Notes: generated by a model from the sequence alone, not told the origin. DNA of 64,000 nt from Clostridia bacterium (GCA_024404115.1 JAKSQM010000002.1:1-64000); one strand, 5' to 3'; numbered from the stretch's first letter, positions 43,336 to 53,420 are shown. Program-made: numbers and translations.

Positions 43336-43470
43336 TTGGAGTAAAGAGTATTAGTGGATGTTGTCGAAAGAAGTGTTTTATGAATTCTATTCGAGAAATC
43401 ACGCTTTTTAATACTCCAAATAATATAAAATAATTTGTTAAAAAGGACCGCAGAGAGCCACTTGTGGCTC
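43336..43470 (+). promoter_or_regulatory. Structured leader upstream of dnaG
   Basis: TTGGAGTA (43336-43343) can pair with TACTCCAA (43412-43419), and GAGTATTA (43346-43353) can pair with TAATACTC (43409-43416); the two pairings exclude each other. A separate perfect hairpin AGAGCCA-CTTG-TGGCTCT lies about 20 bases before the dnaG start. No known RNA family recognised; might be a regulatory leader or small RNA. Confidence 0.35.
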
Positions 43471-43491
43471 TGGTTCATGGATGGTGTGATT

Positions 43492-45243
43492 ATGGCTCTC
43501 AATGATATGTTTCTTGAAGAATTACGGAATAGAAACGACATCGAAAGCGTAATTTCTTCATATGTAAATTTAAAAAGACAGGGCAGAATCTTAAAAGGAC
43601 TTTGCCCGTTTCATAATGAAAAGACCCCGTCGTTTACGGTGTATCCCGATACAAGGTCGTTTTATTGCTTTGGCTGCGGTGCAGGCGGCGAAGTTATAAC
43701 TTTCATCAGACGAATTGAAAATTATGATTTTGTTGAAGCTGTCAAGTTCCTTGCAGACCGTGCAGGTATGGCAATGCCAGAGGATAATTATGATGATTCT
43801 TTAGCAAAGCACCGTCAGCGTATTCTTGCCGCCAACAGAGAGGCTGCAAGATTTTTCCACAGCTCGCTTATGTCGCCTAAGGGTAAGGCAGGACTTGATT
43901 ATTTCCTTAACAGAGGATTGTCAATGTCAACAATCAAGCACTTCGGTCTTGGATATGCGCCCGACAGCTGGCACGATTTACTTAACCATATGCGCTCAAA
44001 AGGATTCACGCAGAATGAGCTTTTTGATGCTGACCTTGTTAAGCGAAGCGAAAAAAATGGCAAAACGAATTATTACGATAACTTCCGCAACAGGGTTATG
44101 ACCCCCATTATTGATTTGAGGGGCAATGTTATCGGCTTTGGCGGGCGAGTGCTTGATGATTCAAAACCTAAGTATGTCAACACATCTGACACACTTGTGT
44201 ATAAAAAGACAAACAATGTTTTTGCTTTGAATTTTGCCAAAAACGGCAACCCAAATTCGCTGATAGTGTGCGAGGGTTATATGGATGTTATTGCGCTTCA
44301 TCAGGCAGGGTTTACAAATTCTGTTGCATCCCTTGGAACAGCTCTCACAAAAGAGCAGGCAGGCTTAATCAGCCGATATGCAGATGAAGTTATACTTTCG
44401 TATGATAATGACGAAGCAGGGCAGGAAGCCACCAAAAAAGCCATAAGAATTTTTGAGGGTACAGGCGTTAAGCTTCGTGTACTGAAATTAGAGGGTGGCA
44501 AAGACCCCGACGAAATCATCAAAACCTATGGTAAAGAGCGATTTAAAGCGTTACTTGAGGGTGCGGCAAATAATGTTGAATACCGACTTTTAAGAGCGAG
44601 AGAAAAATATGACCTTGCTTTTCCCGATGGCAGAGCGGCATTCCTTTCAGAGGCAGCATCAATCCTTGCAGGCTGCAACGCTATTGAGCAGGATGTTTAT
44701 GCTTCAAGGCTTGCTGACGAAATGAAAGTCAGCAAAGAAGCAATTCAAACAGAAATTCGCCGTCAGTATGCTAAACGCAAAGCTGCTGAAAGAAAGCAGG
44801 AATTTGAAAAAATCGTTCAAGAAACCACTGTTCCAAAGGACGAAATAAACCCTCAAAGAAAAGAAAATGTTCGTGCCGCAAAGGCTGAGGATATTCTTCT
44901 TGCCTCGGTTTTAAATAATCCCGAGTTTTATCTCAAGCTGAAAAATAAGCTTGATGAAAATGTTTTTATTACGGACTTCAACCGCAGAGTGTTTGCAGTT
45001 CTTTCCCGCCGTATTGAAGATAATATGAGTATAGATTTCTCTGTTCTTGCAGGTGAATTTTCACCCGAAGAGAATGGCAGAATCGCAAAGTTTTTGGCGA
45101 TGAAAAAAGAAATCAGCAACACTTTAGCCGAGTGTGAGGACTGTATTAAAGTTCTTATACAAGAAAAGCAAAAAAAATCTGTCGTTGACCCGTCAGAAAT
45201 GTCGGACGAAGAATTTTTAAATGCATTTCGGAAAAGATTTTAA
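43492..45243 (+). CDS. dnaG: DNA primase
   Basis: 583 residues. CHC2 zinc finger LCPFHNEKTPSF with CFGCG (about 39-65), the catalytic core, and the Toprim domain with CEGYMDVIAL and LSYDNDEAGQEA. The C-terminal helicase-interaction domain is present. It synthesises RNA primers at the replication fork. I start at ATG 43492 (MALNDMFLEELRNRNDI, normal primase N-terminus); the ribosome site (GGTG) is weak and the frame extends upstream into the leader hairpin. Followed by rpoD, the conserved macromolecular-synthesis order. Confidence 0.96.
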   Translation: MALNDMFLEELRNRNDIESVISSYVNLKRQGRILKGLCPFHNEKTPSFTVYPDTRSFYCFGCGAGGEVITFIRRIENYDFVEAVKFLADRAGMAMPEDNYDDSLAKHRQRILAANREAARFFHSSLMSPKGKAGLDYFLNRGLSMSTIKHFGLGYAPDSWHDLLNHMRSKGFTQNELFDADLVKRSEKNGKTNYYDNFRNRVMTPIIDLRGNVIGFGGRVLDDSKPKYVNTSDTLVYKKTNNVFALNFAKNGNPNSLIVCEGYMDVIALHQAGFTNSVASLGTALTKEQAGLISRYADEVILSYDNDEAGQEATKKAIRIFEGTGVKLRVLKLEGGKDPDEIIKTYGKERFKALLEGAANNVEYRLLRAREKYDLAFPDGRAAFLSEAASILAGCNAIEQDVYASRLADEMKVSKEAIQTEIRRQYAKRKAAERKQEFEKIVQETTVPKDEINPQRKENVRAAKAEDILLASVLNNPEFYLKLKNKLDENVFITDFNRRVFAVLSRRIEDNMSIDFSVLAGEFSPEENGRIAKFLAMKKEISNTLAECEDCIKVLIQEKQKKSVVDPSEMSDEEFLNAFRKRF

Positions 45244-45269
45244 CGGATGTTTAATAAAGGAGATTGATT

Positions 45270-46370
45270 ATGGAATTAGTTGATAAAAAAGCCTGTGTGA
45301 AGGCTCTTATCGAAAAAGGTAAGGCCAACAACAACAAAATTTCAACTCAGGATATCGACAATGCCATTCTTGAAATGGATTTTGATATTGAAGAGCTGGA
45401 CAAGCTTTATGAAACTATCGAAAATCAGAACATCAAAATTATTGACGATTTTGATAATGCGGCTCTTGAAGATCTTGATTTTGACCTTGACCTTCCAAAA
45501 TCACCTGAGCTTACCACAACATCAGGTGATGACAGAAACCCCGGCACAGATGACCCCGTAAAGGTTTATCTTAAAGAAATCGGCCGTGTTCCTCTTCTTA
45601 CACCAGAAGAAGAAATTGAGCTTGCTACAAGAATCACAAGTGATGATGAAGAGGCTAAGAAAAGACTGGCAGAGGCTAACCTCCGCCTTGTTGTTAGCAT
45701 TGCAAAGCGTTATGTAGGCAGAGGAATGCAGTTCCTTGACCTTATTCAAGAGGGCAACCTTGGTCTTATTAAAGCTGTTGATAAGTTCGATTATACAAAG
45801 GGCTTCAAGTTCTCAACTTATGCTACATGGTGGATAAGACAGGCTATCACAAGAGCTATTGCAGACCAGGCAAGAACAATCAGAATCCCTGTTCATATGG
45901 TTGAAACAATCAACAAGGTTAAGAAAACCAACAGCCAGCTGCTCCATAAAAACGGTAGAGATCCAACTGCAGAAGAAATTGCCGCTGAGCTTGGTATGTC
46001 TGTTGGCAAGGTAAGAGAAATTCTCAGAGTTGCACAGGAGCCTGTTTCACTTGAAACACCTATCGGTGAAGAAGAGGATAGCCACCTTGGCGATTTCATC
46101 CCCGATGATGACGCTCCCGCACCTGCTGACGCTGCATCAATTCTTCTTCTTAAAGAACAGCTTGATGAAGTTCTTCAGACTCTTACCCCAAGAGAAGCAA
46201 AGGTTCTTTCAATGCGTTTCGGTCTTGAGGGCGGTCATCCTCATACACTTGAAGAGGTTGGTAAATACTTCAATGTTACAAGAGAGCGTATCCGTCAGAT
46301 CGAGGCAAAGGCTCTTCGTAAGCTTCGCCACCCAAGCAGAAGCAAGAAATTAAAAGATTTCCTTGACTAA
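45270..46370 (+). CDS. rpoD: RNA polymerase primary sigma factor
   Basis: 366 residues. An acidic region 1.1 is followed by [15 protein letters not shown] (1.2), the core 2.x block [20 protein letters not shown] and [17 protein letters not shown] (-10 recognition), region 3, and region 4 with [20 protein letters not shown] (-35 recognition). This fits the TTGACA/TATAAT promoters in the window. AAGGAG precedes ATG 45270. Only 26 bases separate it from dnaG. Confidence 0.97.
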   Translation: MELVDKKACVKALIEKGKANNNKISTQDIDNAILEMDFDIEELDKLYETIENQNIKIIDDFDNAALEDLDFDLDLPKSPELTTTSGDDRNPGTDDPVKVYLKEIGRVPLLTPEEEIELATRITSDDEEAKKRLAEANLRLVVSIAKRYVGRGMQFLDLIQEGNLGLIKAVDKFDYTKGFKFSTYATWWIRQAITRAIADQARTIRIPVHMVETINKVKKTNSQLLHKNGRDPTAEEIAAELGMSVGKVREILRVAQEPVSLETPIGEEEDSHLGDFIPDDDAPAPADAASILLLKEQLDEVLQTLTPREAKVLSMRFGLEGGHPHTLEEVGKYFNVTRERIRQIEAKALRKLRHPSRSKKLKDFLD

Positions 46371-46378
46371 TCATACAG

Positions 46379-46412
46379 AGAATGGAACATTTTTGGTGTT
46401 CCATTCTTTTTT
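46379..46412 (+). terminator. Intrinsic terminator after rpoD
   Basis: 11-base stem AGAATGGAACA/TGTTCCATTCT followed by TTTTTT. Confidence 0.9.
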
Positions 46413-46426
46413 TATGCTCATATTTG

Positions 46427-46455
46427 TTGAACTCCTACCAAACTTGTGGTATTAT
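46427..46455 (+). promoter_or_regulatory. Promoter of rrf2-cysK-mnmA
   Basis: TTGAAC (46427-46432), 17-base spacer, TATTAT (46450-46455), then GGAGGTG before ATG 46474. Confidence 0.75.
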
Positions 46456-46473
46456 ATAGTGGAGGTGTTGCGT

Positions 46474-46908
46474 ATGATGATTTCAACTAAAGGAAGATAT
46501 GCTGTTCGTGTTATGCTTGCACTTTGTGATGTTAAAGATAATGCGTATGTTTCACTTAAAAGCATCTCTGAAAACGAAAATATTTCTGAAAAATATATGG
46601 AAAGCATAGTATCTATGCTTGTTAAAAAAGGATTTATTGAGGGCATCCGTGGCAAGGGCGGCGGATATAAGCTTAAAATTTCGCCAGAGGATATAACTGT
46701 CGGCAGTATTTTAAAAGCTACTGATGGCTCACTTGCACCTGTTGCCTGCCTTGAATGTAAGCCTAATAAATGCGACCGAGCATCAGAGTGCAGAACTCTG
46801 CCTGTATGGGAAAGGCTTGATAAAATTATAGATGATTATCTTGAAAACATTACGCTTGCAGATGTTTATAACGAAAGTGTAACGCTTGACAGTGTTAGTG
46901 AGGAGTGA
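46474..46908 (+). CDS. Rrf2-family transcriptional regulator
   Basis: 144 residues. Winged helix MMISTKGRYAVRVMLALCDV, recognition region ISEKYMESIVSMLVKKGFIEGIRGKGGGYKL. A Cys-rich loop ACLECKPNKCDRASEC (four Cys) occupies the place of the IscR cluster ligands. With cysK and mnmA downstream, it could sense Fe-S status (IscR-like) or cysteine supply (CymR-like). The stop lies at the ribosome site of cysK. Start 46474 chosen for GGAGGTG and the canonical N-terminus. Confidence 0.9.
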   Translation: MMISTKGRYAVRVMLALCDVKDNAYVSLKSISENENISEKYMESIVSMLVKKGFIEGIRGKGGGYKLKISPEDITVGSILKATDGSLAPVACLECKPNKCDRASECRTLPVWERLDKIIDDYLENITLADVYNESVTLDSVSEE

Positions 46909-46912
46909 TTTT

Positions 46913-47845
46913 ATGTCAAAAATTTATACTTCAGTTGAACAGCTTATTGGCTCAACTCCGCTGATTGAGCTTGTGAATATAGAAAAAGAATTTAATTTAA
47001 AAGCAAAAATTTATGCAAAACTTGAATATTTTAACCCGGGCGGCTCTGCAAAAGACAGAGTTGCAAAAGAAATGATTGCAGACGCTGAGGCAAAAGGCAT
47101 CCTTAAAGAGGGCGCAACAATCATTGAGCCAACATCTGGCAATACAGGCATTGGTCTTTGTGCTGTTGCCGCTTCAAAAGGGTATAAGGCGATTATCGTT
47201 ATGCCCGAAACAATGAGCGTTGAAAGACGACTTCTCATGAAAGCCTATGGTGCTGAGCTTGTGTTGACAGACGGCTCAAAGGGTATGAGCGGTGCAATTG
47301 AAAAAGCGGAGCAGCTTTCTAAAGAAATTGAGGGTAGCTTTGTTGCAGGTCAGTTTGTGAACCCTGCAAATCCAACCGCACACAGAAAAACTACAGGTCC
47401 CGAAATATGGGCGGATACAGACGGTGATGTTGATATTTTTGTGGCATCCGTCGGCACTGGCGGAACGCTCACAGGAGCAGGGGAGTACCTTAAATCAAAA
47501 AATCCCGAAATAAAGGTTGTTGCCGTTGAGCCCGAAAATTCACCTGTTCTTTCACAAGGCAAAGCAGGCAGCCACAAAATACAGGGTATCGGCGCTGGTT
47601 TTGTTCCCGAAGTGCTTAACACAGATATTTATGATGAAGTTATTGCCGTTAAAGATGAAGACGCATATAAATTCGGTAGCTTAGTTGGCAAAAAGCAAGG
47701 TTTCCTTGTTGGTATTTCTTCGGGTGCGGCGCTGAAAGGTGCGGTTGAGCTTGCACAAAGAAGCGAAAACGAGGGCAAAAAGATTGTTGTAATCTTCCCC
47801 GACACAGGCGAAAGATACCTCTCAACAGCAGGATATTATGATTGA
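46913..47845 (+). CDS. cysK: Cysteine synthase (O-acetylserine sulfhydrylase)
   Basis: 310 residues, PLP fold-type II. It makes cysteine from O-acetylserine and sulfide. PLP Lys in NPGGSAKDRVAKEM, phosphate and substrate loops EPTSGNTGIGLC and GTGGTLTGAGEYLK, and C-terminal FPDTGERYLST. It starts four bases after rrf2 and is followed by mnmA after 13 bases, suggesting one sulfur-metabolism operon. Confidence 0.96.
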   Translation: MSKIYTSVEQLIGSTPLIELVNIEKEFNLKAKIYAKLEYFNPGGSAKDRVAKEMIADAEAKGILKEGATIIEPTSGNTGIGLCAVAASKGYKAIIVMPETMSVERRLLMKAYGAELVLTDGSKGMSGAIEKAEQLSKEIEGSFVAGQFVNPANPTAHRKTTGPEIWADTDGDVDIFVASVGTGGTLTGAGEYLKSKNPEIKVVAVEPENSPVLSQGKAGSHKIQGIGAGFVPEVLNTDIYDEVIAVKDEDAYKFGSLVGKKQGFLVGISSGAALKGAVELAQRSENEGKKIVVIFPDTGERYLSTAGYYD

Positions 47846-47858
47846 TTTTGGAGGAAAT

Positions 47859-48944
47859 ATGTCAAAAAAAGCATTGATTGCAATGAGCGGCGGTGTTGAC
47901 AGCTCCGTTTCAGCGGCTCTGATGTGCGAAAAAGGCATTGAGTGCGTAGGCGTAACAATGAAGCTTCACGGCAATGCCAAGGTGCAGGTGTCGACAGAAA
48001 ATTCCTGTTGCACACTTTCTGATGTTGAGGACGCACGGCAGGTTGCCACAGAGCTGGGTATGGATTTTCACCTCTTTGACTTCACAGAGGATTTTAAAGA
48101 AAAGGTAATCGACCGCTTTATATATTTATATGAGGTTGGCTCAACCCCAAATCCCTGCATTGACTGCAACAGATATATGAAGTTTGACCGCCTTTATCGC
48201 AAAGCGCAGGAGCTGGGATGCGATACGGTTGTAACAGGTCATTATGCAAGGGTAGAATTTGACGAAAACAAAAACCGCTGGATATTAAAAAAAGCTGTTA
48301 ATTCAGCCAAAGACCAGAGTTATGTTTTGTATTTTCTTTCACAGGAGCAGTTATCTCACACATATTTCCCGCTGGGTGAATACGAAAGCAAGGACGATGT
48401 AAGAGCAGTTGCATCAAAATACGGCTTTATAAATGCTTCAAAGCACGATAGTCAGGATATTTGCTTTGTTCCCGATGGCGATTATGCTTCGTTTATTGAG
48501 AGAATCACAGGCAAAACCTACCCAAACGGCAAATTTGTTGATATAGATGGCAATGTTCTCGGCGAGCATAAAGGCATAATCCGCTACACAATCGGTCAAC
48601 GAAAAGGCTTAGGTCTTGCACTTCCTGCGCCGATGTATGTCAGAAGAAAAGACCTTGAAAAAAATACAGTTATTCTCACAGACGAAAAATCACTTTATTC
48701 AACTGAGCTTGTTGCCAATGATTTTAACTGGATTGCTTATGACAAGCCAAATGAGCCTGTCAGTGTTACTGCAAAGCCACGCTACCGTGCAAAAGAAGCA
48801 CCTGCAACAGCAGAGGTGCTGGAGGACGGCAGTGTTAAAATAACATTTGATGAGCCACAGAGAGCCATAACAAAAGGTCAGGCAGTTGTGCTTTATGACG
48901 GTGAGCTTGTTGTGGGCGGCGGCACAATAATTAAAACAGATTGA
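47859..48944 (+). CDS. mnmA: tRNA-specific 2-thiouridylase
   Basis: 361 residues. P-loop AMSGGVDSSVSAALM, first catalytic Cys in NPCIDCNRYMKFD, second in SQDICFVPDGDYA, and IRYTIGQRKGLGLA. It 2-thiolates U34 of tRNA Glu, Gln and Lys with sulfur delivered from cysteine. In many Firmicutes the partner cysteine desulfurase gene is adjacent; here cysK takes that place. GGAGGAAAT ribosome site. Confidence 0.96.
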   Translation: MSKKALIAMSGGVDSSVSAALMCEKGIECVGVTMKLHGNAKVQVSTENSCCTLSDVEDARQVATELGMDFHLFDFTEDFKEKVIDRFIYLYEVGSTPNPCIDCNRYMKFDRLYRKAQELGCDTVVTGHYARVEFDENKNRWILKKAVNSAKDQSYVLYFLSQEQLSHTYFPLGEYESKDDVRAVASKYGFINASKHDSQDICFVPDGDYASFIERITGKTYPNGKFVDIDGNVLGEHKGIIRYTIGQRKGLGLALPAPMYVRRKDLEKNTVILTDEKSLYSTELVANDFNWIAYDKPNEPVSVTAKPRYRAKEAPATAEVLEDGSVKITFDEPQRAITKGQAVVLYDGELVVGGGTIIKTD

Positions 48945-49003
48945 TATTGCAAAGCTAAGATTTGTCTGATATAATTAGATTATGATTTATCTTTGGAGGA
49001 CTT

Positions 49004-49978
49004 ATGAATTTTAAAACTATAAACAAAAACAATGGAACTGTTGAAGGCTTTTGCCTTGTTAAAACTCTTGAGGTGAAAAAAACTGCCAAGGGTCTTACAT
49101 ATCTTGATATGACACTTACAGACTCCACTGGTGAAATCAACGCTAAGCTTTGGGATTACAAAGAGGAGCTTCACAGTGATGTTAAGGTGAACACAATCGT
49201 TAAGGTTCGTGGCACAGAGTCTATTTTTAACGATGCCCCACAGCTGAGGGTTGACAGAATCCGCAAAGCTCTTGAGGCTGATAATGTTAAGGCAGAGGAT
49301 TTTGTGCCAAGCTCAGAATATTCTGGTGAAACAATGTTTGACACTATTTTTGCCGTTGCAGAGAGCTTTGAAAATGAAGAGTTGAAGCTTCTTGTTACAA
49401 CAATTCTTTCTGAAAATAAAGAACAGCTTGTTATCTGCCCTGCGGCTTATAAATTGCACCACGCTATCAGAGGCGGACTTATGTATCATACCCTGTCAGT
49501 TCTTCGCCTTGCAGAAAGTGTTTGCGCAATTTATCCAAGTGTTGATAAAGAGCTTCTTCTCAGCGGTGTTATTCTTCACGATGTTGCAAAAATCTGGGAA
49601 TTTGATGTTTCCGAAGCAGGCATTGTTTCGGGATATTCTGTTGAGGGTTCACTTATCGGTCATCTTGTTAAGGGTGCAATGAATGTTGATAAGGTCGGCG
49701 AAAGACTGGGTACAGACAAAAATCTTCTTATGCTTCTTGAGCATATGATTATTTCTCACCATGGTGAGCCGGAATTTGGTGCCGCAGTGCGCCCGATGTT
49801 CCTTGAAGCAGAGCTTCTTTCTCAGCTTGACACAATGGATGCAAGAATTTATGAAATTTCATTTGCTCTCAGCGAGGTTGAAAGCGGCACTTTCACACCA
49901 AGGCAGTGGGCACTTGATAACAGAAAACTTTATAACACAGGCATTAAGGAAGTAAATGCGAAAGCAGATTTATTATAA
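49004..49978 (+). CDS. yhaM: 3'-5' exoribonuclease YhaM-like
   Basis: 324 residues. An N-terminal OB-fold nucleic-acid-binding domain (SYLDMTL-like strand in GLTYLDMTLTDSTGEINAKL) and an HD domain (HHAIRGGLMYHTLSVL, GVILHDVAKIWEF, EHMIISHHGEPE) give the YhaM layout. It degrades RNA and DNA 3' ends. GGAGGACTT ribosome site; 60 bases after mnmA with a likely -10 (TATAAT near 48970). Confidence 0.88.
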   Translation: MNFKTINKNNGTVEGFCLVKTLEVKKTAKGLTYLDMTLTDSTGEINAKLWDYKEELHSDVKVNTIVKVRGTESIFNDAPQLRVDRIRKALEADNVKAEDFVPSSEYSGETMFDTIFAVAESFENEELKLLVTTILSENKEQLVICPAAYKLHHAIRGGLMYHTLSVLRLAESVCAIYPSVDKELLLSGVILHDVAKIWEFDVSEAGIVSGYSVEGSLIGHLVKGAMNVDKVGERLGTDKNLLMLLEHMIISHHGEPEFGAAVRPMFLEAELLSQLDTMDARIYEISFALSEVESGTFTPRQWALDNRKLYNTGIKEVNAKADLL

Positions 49979-49990
49979 AGGAGCGATATT

Positions 49991-51019
49991 ATGAGAAATC
50001 ATGAAGTTACCAATGTACAGCCTTTGCTTAAAGAGGATGGCACATTAAGAGAGCCAGGTTGGTCAAAAAAGCTTGTTCAGGTTTATAACCGTGAAGCAAT
50101 CAAAGCGCCTAAGTTCCGTATCAAAGAGTGGGATTATTACCTTGTTATTTCAAATGAGGGTAATTTTGGTCTTGCATTCACAATTTCTGATGACGGTTAC
50201 ATAGGCTTACAGAGCGTATCTCTTTTAGATTTTTCTAAGCCCTGCGAACACACTGAAACAATTCTTAACGCATTCCCAATGGGCAAACTGAAGCTTCCCC
50301 GCACATCTGATGAGGGCGACACAATTTATATTGATAAAAGACTTCAGATGCGTTTCTTAAAGCTTCCCGAGCAGCGCAGAATTATGTGCCGCTTCAACAA
50401 TTTCAAGGATGGCAAGCCTTTTGAGTGCGATATTACACTTGAACAGCCCGAAATGGACACAATGGTTATTGCAACACCTTGGAAAGAAAAGAAAACCGCT
50501 TTCTATTATAATCAGAAAATCAACTGCATGAGAGCAAGCGGTACTGCTACATTTGACGGCAGAGAGTATAAATTCAACCCCGAAACAGACTTCGGTACTC
50601 TTGACTGGGGTCGTGGCGTCTGGACTTATGACAACAACTGGTACTGGGGTTCAGGCAATGGCATTGTAAATGGCAAGCCTTTCGGCTTTAATATCGGCTA
50701 CGGCTTTGGTGATACAACTGCTGCCAGCGAAAACATTCTTTTCTATGACGGCAAGTGCCACAAGCTTGACGATATCAAATTCAATATCCCCGAATCAAGC
50801 TACACCGACCCATGGACTTTCACCTCATCTGACGGCAGATTTGAGATGACATTTGAGCCGATTATCGACAGATGTGCAAAAATTGATGTTAAGGTTATTG
50901 TTACTGACCAGCATCAGGTATTTGGCAAAATGAGCGGTAAGGCTATTCTTGATGACGGAACTGTTCTGGAAGTTAAAGATCTTCTTTGCTTCGCAGAGGA
51001 TGTTCATAATAAATATTGA
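49991..51019 (+). CDS. DUF2804-family protein
   Basis: 342 residues with beta-rich blocks typical of DUF2804: KKLVQVYNREAIKAPKFRIKEW at the start, YNQKINCMRASGTATF, DFGTLDWGRGVWTYDNNWYWG, and NIGYGFGDTTAASEN. The fold resembles lipocalin-like attachment proteins; function is unknown. No signal peptide. AAAGGAG precedes the ATG; 12 bases after yhaM and 12 before prmA. Confidence 0.85.
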   Translation: MRNHEVTNVQPLLKEDGTLREPGWSKKLVQVYNREAIKAPKFRIKEWDYYLVISNEGNFGLAFTISDDGYIGLQSVSLLDFSKPCEHTETILNAFPMGKLKLPRTSDEGDTIYIDKRLQMRFLKLPEQRRIMCRFNNFKDGKPFECDITLEQPEMDTMVIATPWKEKKTAFYYNQKINCMRASGTATFDGREYKFNPETDFGTLDWGRGVWTYDNNWYWGSGNGIVNGKPFGFNIGYGFGDTTAASENILFYDGKCHKLDDIKFNIPESSYTDPWTFTSSDGRFEMTFEPIIDRCAKIDVKVIVTDQHQVFGKMSGKAILDDGTVLEVKDLLCFAEDVHNKY

Positions 51020-51031
51020 TTTGGAGCAAAT

Positions 51032-51958
51032 ATGGACTGGACTGAACTTAAAATCTCGGTGGATACCGAAAACATAGAACTTGCAGGCGACATTGCGCAG
51101 ATGGTTGTACCGTACGGCATTTATATTGAGGATTATTCTGACCTTGAAGAAGCCGCATGGGAGATTGCCAAAATCGACCTTATTGACGAAGACCTTTTGA
51201 AAAAAGACAAGACAAAGGCTTTTGTGCATATTTACTTGCCGCCACACGAAAATCCGCAGGAAGCTGTTGCTTTCCTTTCTGAACGCTACAATGCAGAGAA
51301 TATCAAGCATGAAATAGATGTTTCTGTTTGCAGAAATCAGGATTGGGAAAACAACTGGAAAGAGTATTTCAAATCTGTTCCTGTTGGCAAAAAGATGCTG
51401 ATTCATCCTATTTGGGATAATGATTTCGAAAAAGGCGACAGGGTAGTGCTTGATATTGAACCAGGTCTTGCTTTTGGCAGCGGCGGACATGACACAACTC
51501 AGCTTTGCCTTGAAACCCTTGAAAATTATGTGTATGAGGGCTCAACAGTGCTTGATGTTGGCTGTGGCAGCGGAATCCTCGGTGTATGCGGTCTGCTTTT
51601 AGGTGCAGAAAAGGCTGTTGGTGTTGACATTGACCCTCTTGCTGTCAAAAAGGCAGAGGAAAATGCAGAGCTTAACGGCTTTGACAGCACAAGATACACC
51701 GTTTATGAGGGCAATCTTACAGATAAGGTAAGTGGAAAATTCAACATCGTTGTTGCAAATATCGTTGCCGATGTTATCATTATGTTCTGTGAAAGCGTTG
51801 GCGAGTTTATGAATGACGATTCTGTTTTCATCACATCAGGCATTATTGATGTAAGAGAGCAGGATGTTCTGGCAGCTTTCCAGAAATTCGGTTTTGAAGT
51901 AATCGAAAGACACGAAAGCAACGGCTGGCTCTGTTTTGTAACAAAGAAAATAAAATAA
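51032..51958 (+). CDS. prmA: Ribosomal protein L11 methyltransferase
   Basis: 308 residues. N-terminal substrate-recognition domain, linker QDWENNWKEYFKSVPVGKKM, and SAM domain with GSGGHDTTQLCLE, VLDVGCGSGILGVCGL and VVANIVADVI. It methylates L11. In Firmicutes it normally sits by dnaJ; here it follows DUF2804. A convergent terminator ends the unit. Confidence 0.95.
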   Translation: MDWTELKISVDTENIELAGDIAQMVVPYGIYIEDYSDLEEAAWEIAKIDLIDEDLLKKDKTKAFVHIYLPPHENPQEAVAFLSERYNAENIKHEIDVSVCRNQDWENNWKEYFKSVPVGKKMLIHPIWDNDFEKGDRVVLDIEPGLAFGSGGHDTTQLCLETLENYVYEGSTVLDVGCGSGILGVCGLLLGAEKAVGVDIDPLAVKKAEENAELNGFDSTRYTVYEGNLTDKVSGKFNIVVANIVADVIIMFCESVGEFMNDDSVFITSGIIDVREQDVLAAFQKFGFEVIERHESNGWLCFVTKKIK

Positions 51959-51968
51959 GATATAAAAA

Positions 51969-52012
51969 ATCGGCACAGCAGGCAAACGCTTACTGTGCCG
52001 ATATTCTTTTTA
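51969..52012. terminator. Bidirectional terminator between prmA and glnQ
   Basis: Perfect 10-base stem ATCGGCACAG/CTGTGCCGAT with T-run on the right and A-run on the left, serving both converging genes. Confidence 0.9.
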
Positions 52013-52015
52013 AAA

Positions 52016-52759
52016 TTAAAGAACTTTATTGAAGAAATCGATTGTTCTTGCCTCTTTGGGGTTAAGGATAACCTCCTGTGGAGTGCCTTCTTCAATAATA
52101 TAACCGCCATCCATGAAGATAACTCTGTCTGCAACTTCTCTTGCGAAGCCGATTTCGTGTGAAACGATAACCATTGTCATACCGTCAGCTGCAAGATCAC
52201 GCATAACCTGCAAAACTTCACCAACCATTTCGGGGTCAAGTGCTGATGTAGGCTCGTCAAAGAGCATAATATCGGGGTTCATGCAAAGTGAACGGGCGAT
52301 AGCAACACGCTGTTTCTGACCGCCTGAAAGCTGTGAGGGGTAAGCATCCGCTTTATCCTCAAGTCCAACTTTTTTGAGCATCTGAAGAGCCTGTGCTTTT
52401 GCCTGCTCCTTATTCATCTGCTTTGTTTCAACAGGTGCCAGCATAAGATTCTGCATAACATTAAGGTTGTTGAAAAGGTTGAAATGCTGGAAAACCATTC
52501 CGATTTTTTCACGAACCTTGTTAATGTCAATTTTCTTTGAGTCAATGTGGTTGCCGTCAACAACAACTTCACCTGCTGTGATAGCCTCAATGCGGTTAAG
52601 GCATCTTAAAAATGTTGATTTACCGCTGCCTGAGGGGCCGAGTATAACAACAACCTCACCCTCGCAGATGTCAACATTTATGTCTTTGAGAACCTCAAGC
52701 TTGCCATAATTCTTTTTAAGGTGAGAAACGTGAATTTTTACATTATTTTCATTTTTCAT
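52016..52759 (-). CDS. glnQ: Polar amino acid ABC transporter, ATP-binding protein
   Basis: 247 residues. Walker [12 protein letters not shown]-loop VFQHFNLF, signature [12 protein letters not shown], Walker [13 protein letters not shown], and H-loop VSHE. It powers import through the adjacent permease. It overlaps glnP by 11 bases. Glutamine or another polar amino acid is the likely cargo; specificity cannot be read from this subunit. Confidence 0.95.
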   Translation of the reverse strand: MKNENNVKIHVSHLKKNYGKLEVLKDINVDICEGEVVVILGPSGSGKSTFLRCLNRIEAITAGEVVVDGNHIDSKKIDINKVREKIGMVFQHFNLFNNLNVMQNLMLAPVETKQMNKEQAKAQALQMLKKVGLEDKADAYPSQLSGGQKQRVAIARSLCMNPDIMLFDEPTSALDPEMVGEVLQVMRDLAADGMTMVIVSHEIGFAREVADRVIFMDGGYIIEEGTPQEVILNPKEARTIDFFNKVL

Positions 52760-53420
52760 CGTGATTCAACTTCCTTTCAAGAATTTTTGCAACCTTTGAG
52801 AGTATTGTGATAACAATAAGGTACATTACGCCAACGATAATCCAAACCTTGAATGAATCGTGAGTGATTGAAATAACGCTCTTTGCTGTGTTAACAAGCT
52901 CGGGGAAACCGATAACAGAAAGAATTGAAGTATCTTTCAATGTGATGATGAACTGGTTGATGATGCTGGGAATCATTGTTTTAATCGCCTGAGGAAGAAC
53001 GATTTTACGCATTGACTTCCAATATGTAAGACCAAGGCTTCTTGCAGCCTCCATCTGACCAATGTCAACTGACTGAATACCTGCACGGATAATCTCTGCC
53101 ATGTAAGCACCGCAGTTAAGTGAAAGACAGATAATACCAGCCTGAAGTGGCTCAATGGTAAATCTTATGTCAAAAATTGATTTAAATGCGTAGGGGATTC
53201 CGAAATAAACGAAAAATGCCAGAACTATCATCGGCACACCACGAATAACATCAACAAAAATCTGCGCAATCCAGTTACATGGTTTATTTTTCAAAACGCT
53301 CAGCATGCCGAAGAATAAACCGACTATGCAAGCAAAAAGCAAACTGTAAAGAGCCATTATGAGTGTCTGACCCATTGCCTCAAGCAGCAGTTTACCATAT
53401 TCAGTAATAAGTCCTGTCAT
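52749..53420 (-). CDS. glnP: Polar amino acid ABC transporter, permease
   Basis: 223 residues, about five membrane helices of the HisM/GlnP family. The EAA loop reads [23 protein letters not shown], which docks onto the ATPase. Located between the binding-protein gene and glnQ on the same strand. Confidence 0.95.
   Translation of the reverse strand: MTGLITEYGKLLLEAMGQTLIMALYSLLFACIVGLFFGMLSVLKNKPCNWIAQIFVDVIRGVPMIVLAFFVYFGIPYAFKSIFDIRFTIEPLQAGIICLSLNCGAYMAEIIRAGIQSVDIGQMEAARSLGLTYWKSMRKIVLPQAIKTMIPSIINQFIITLKDTSILSVIGFPELVNTAKSVISITHDSFKVWIIVGVMYLIVITILSKVAKILERKLNHDEK

Noticed and set aside
43358-43411. 17-codon leader peptide (MLSKEVFYEFYSRNHAF) upstream of dnaG
   Set aside because: No suitable ribosome site and no run of a regulatory codon; kept only as part of the structured leader.
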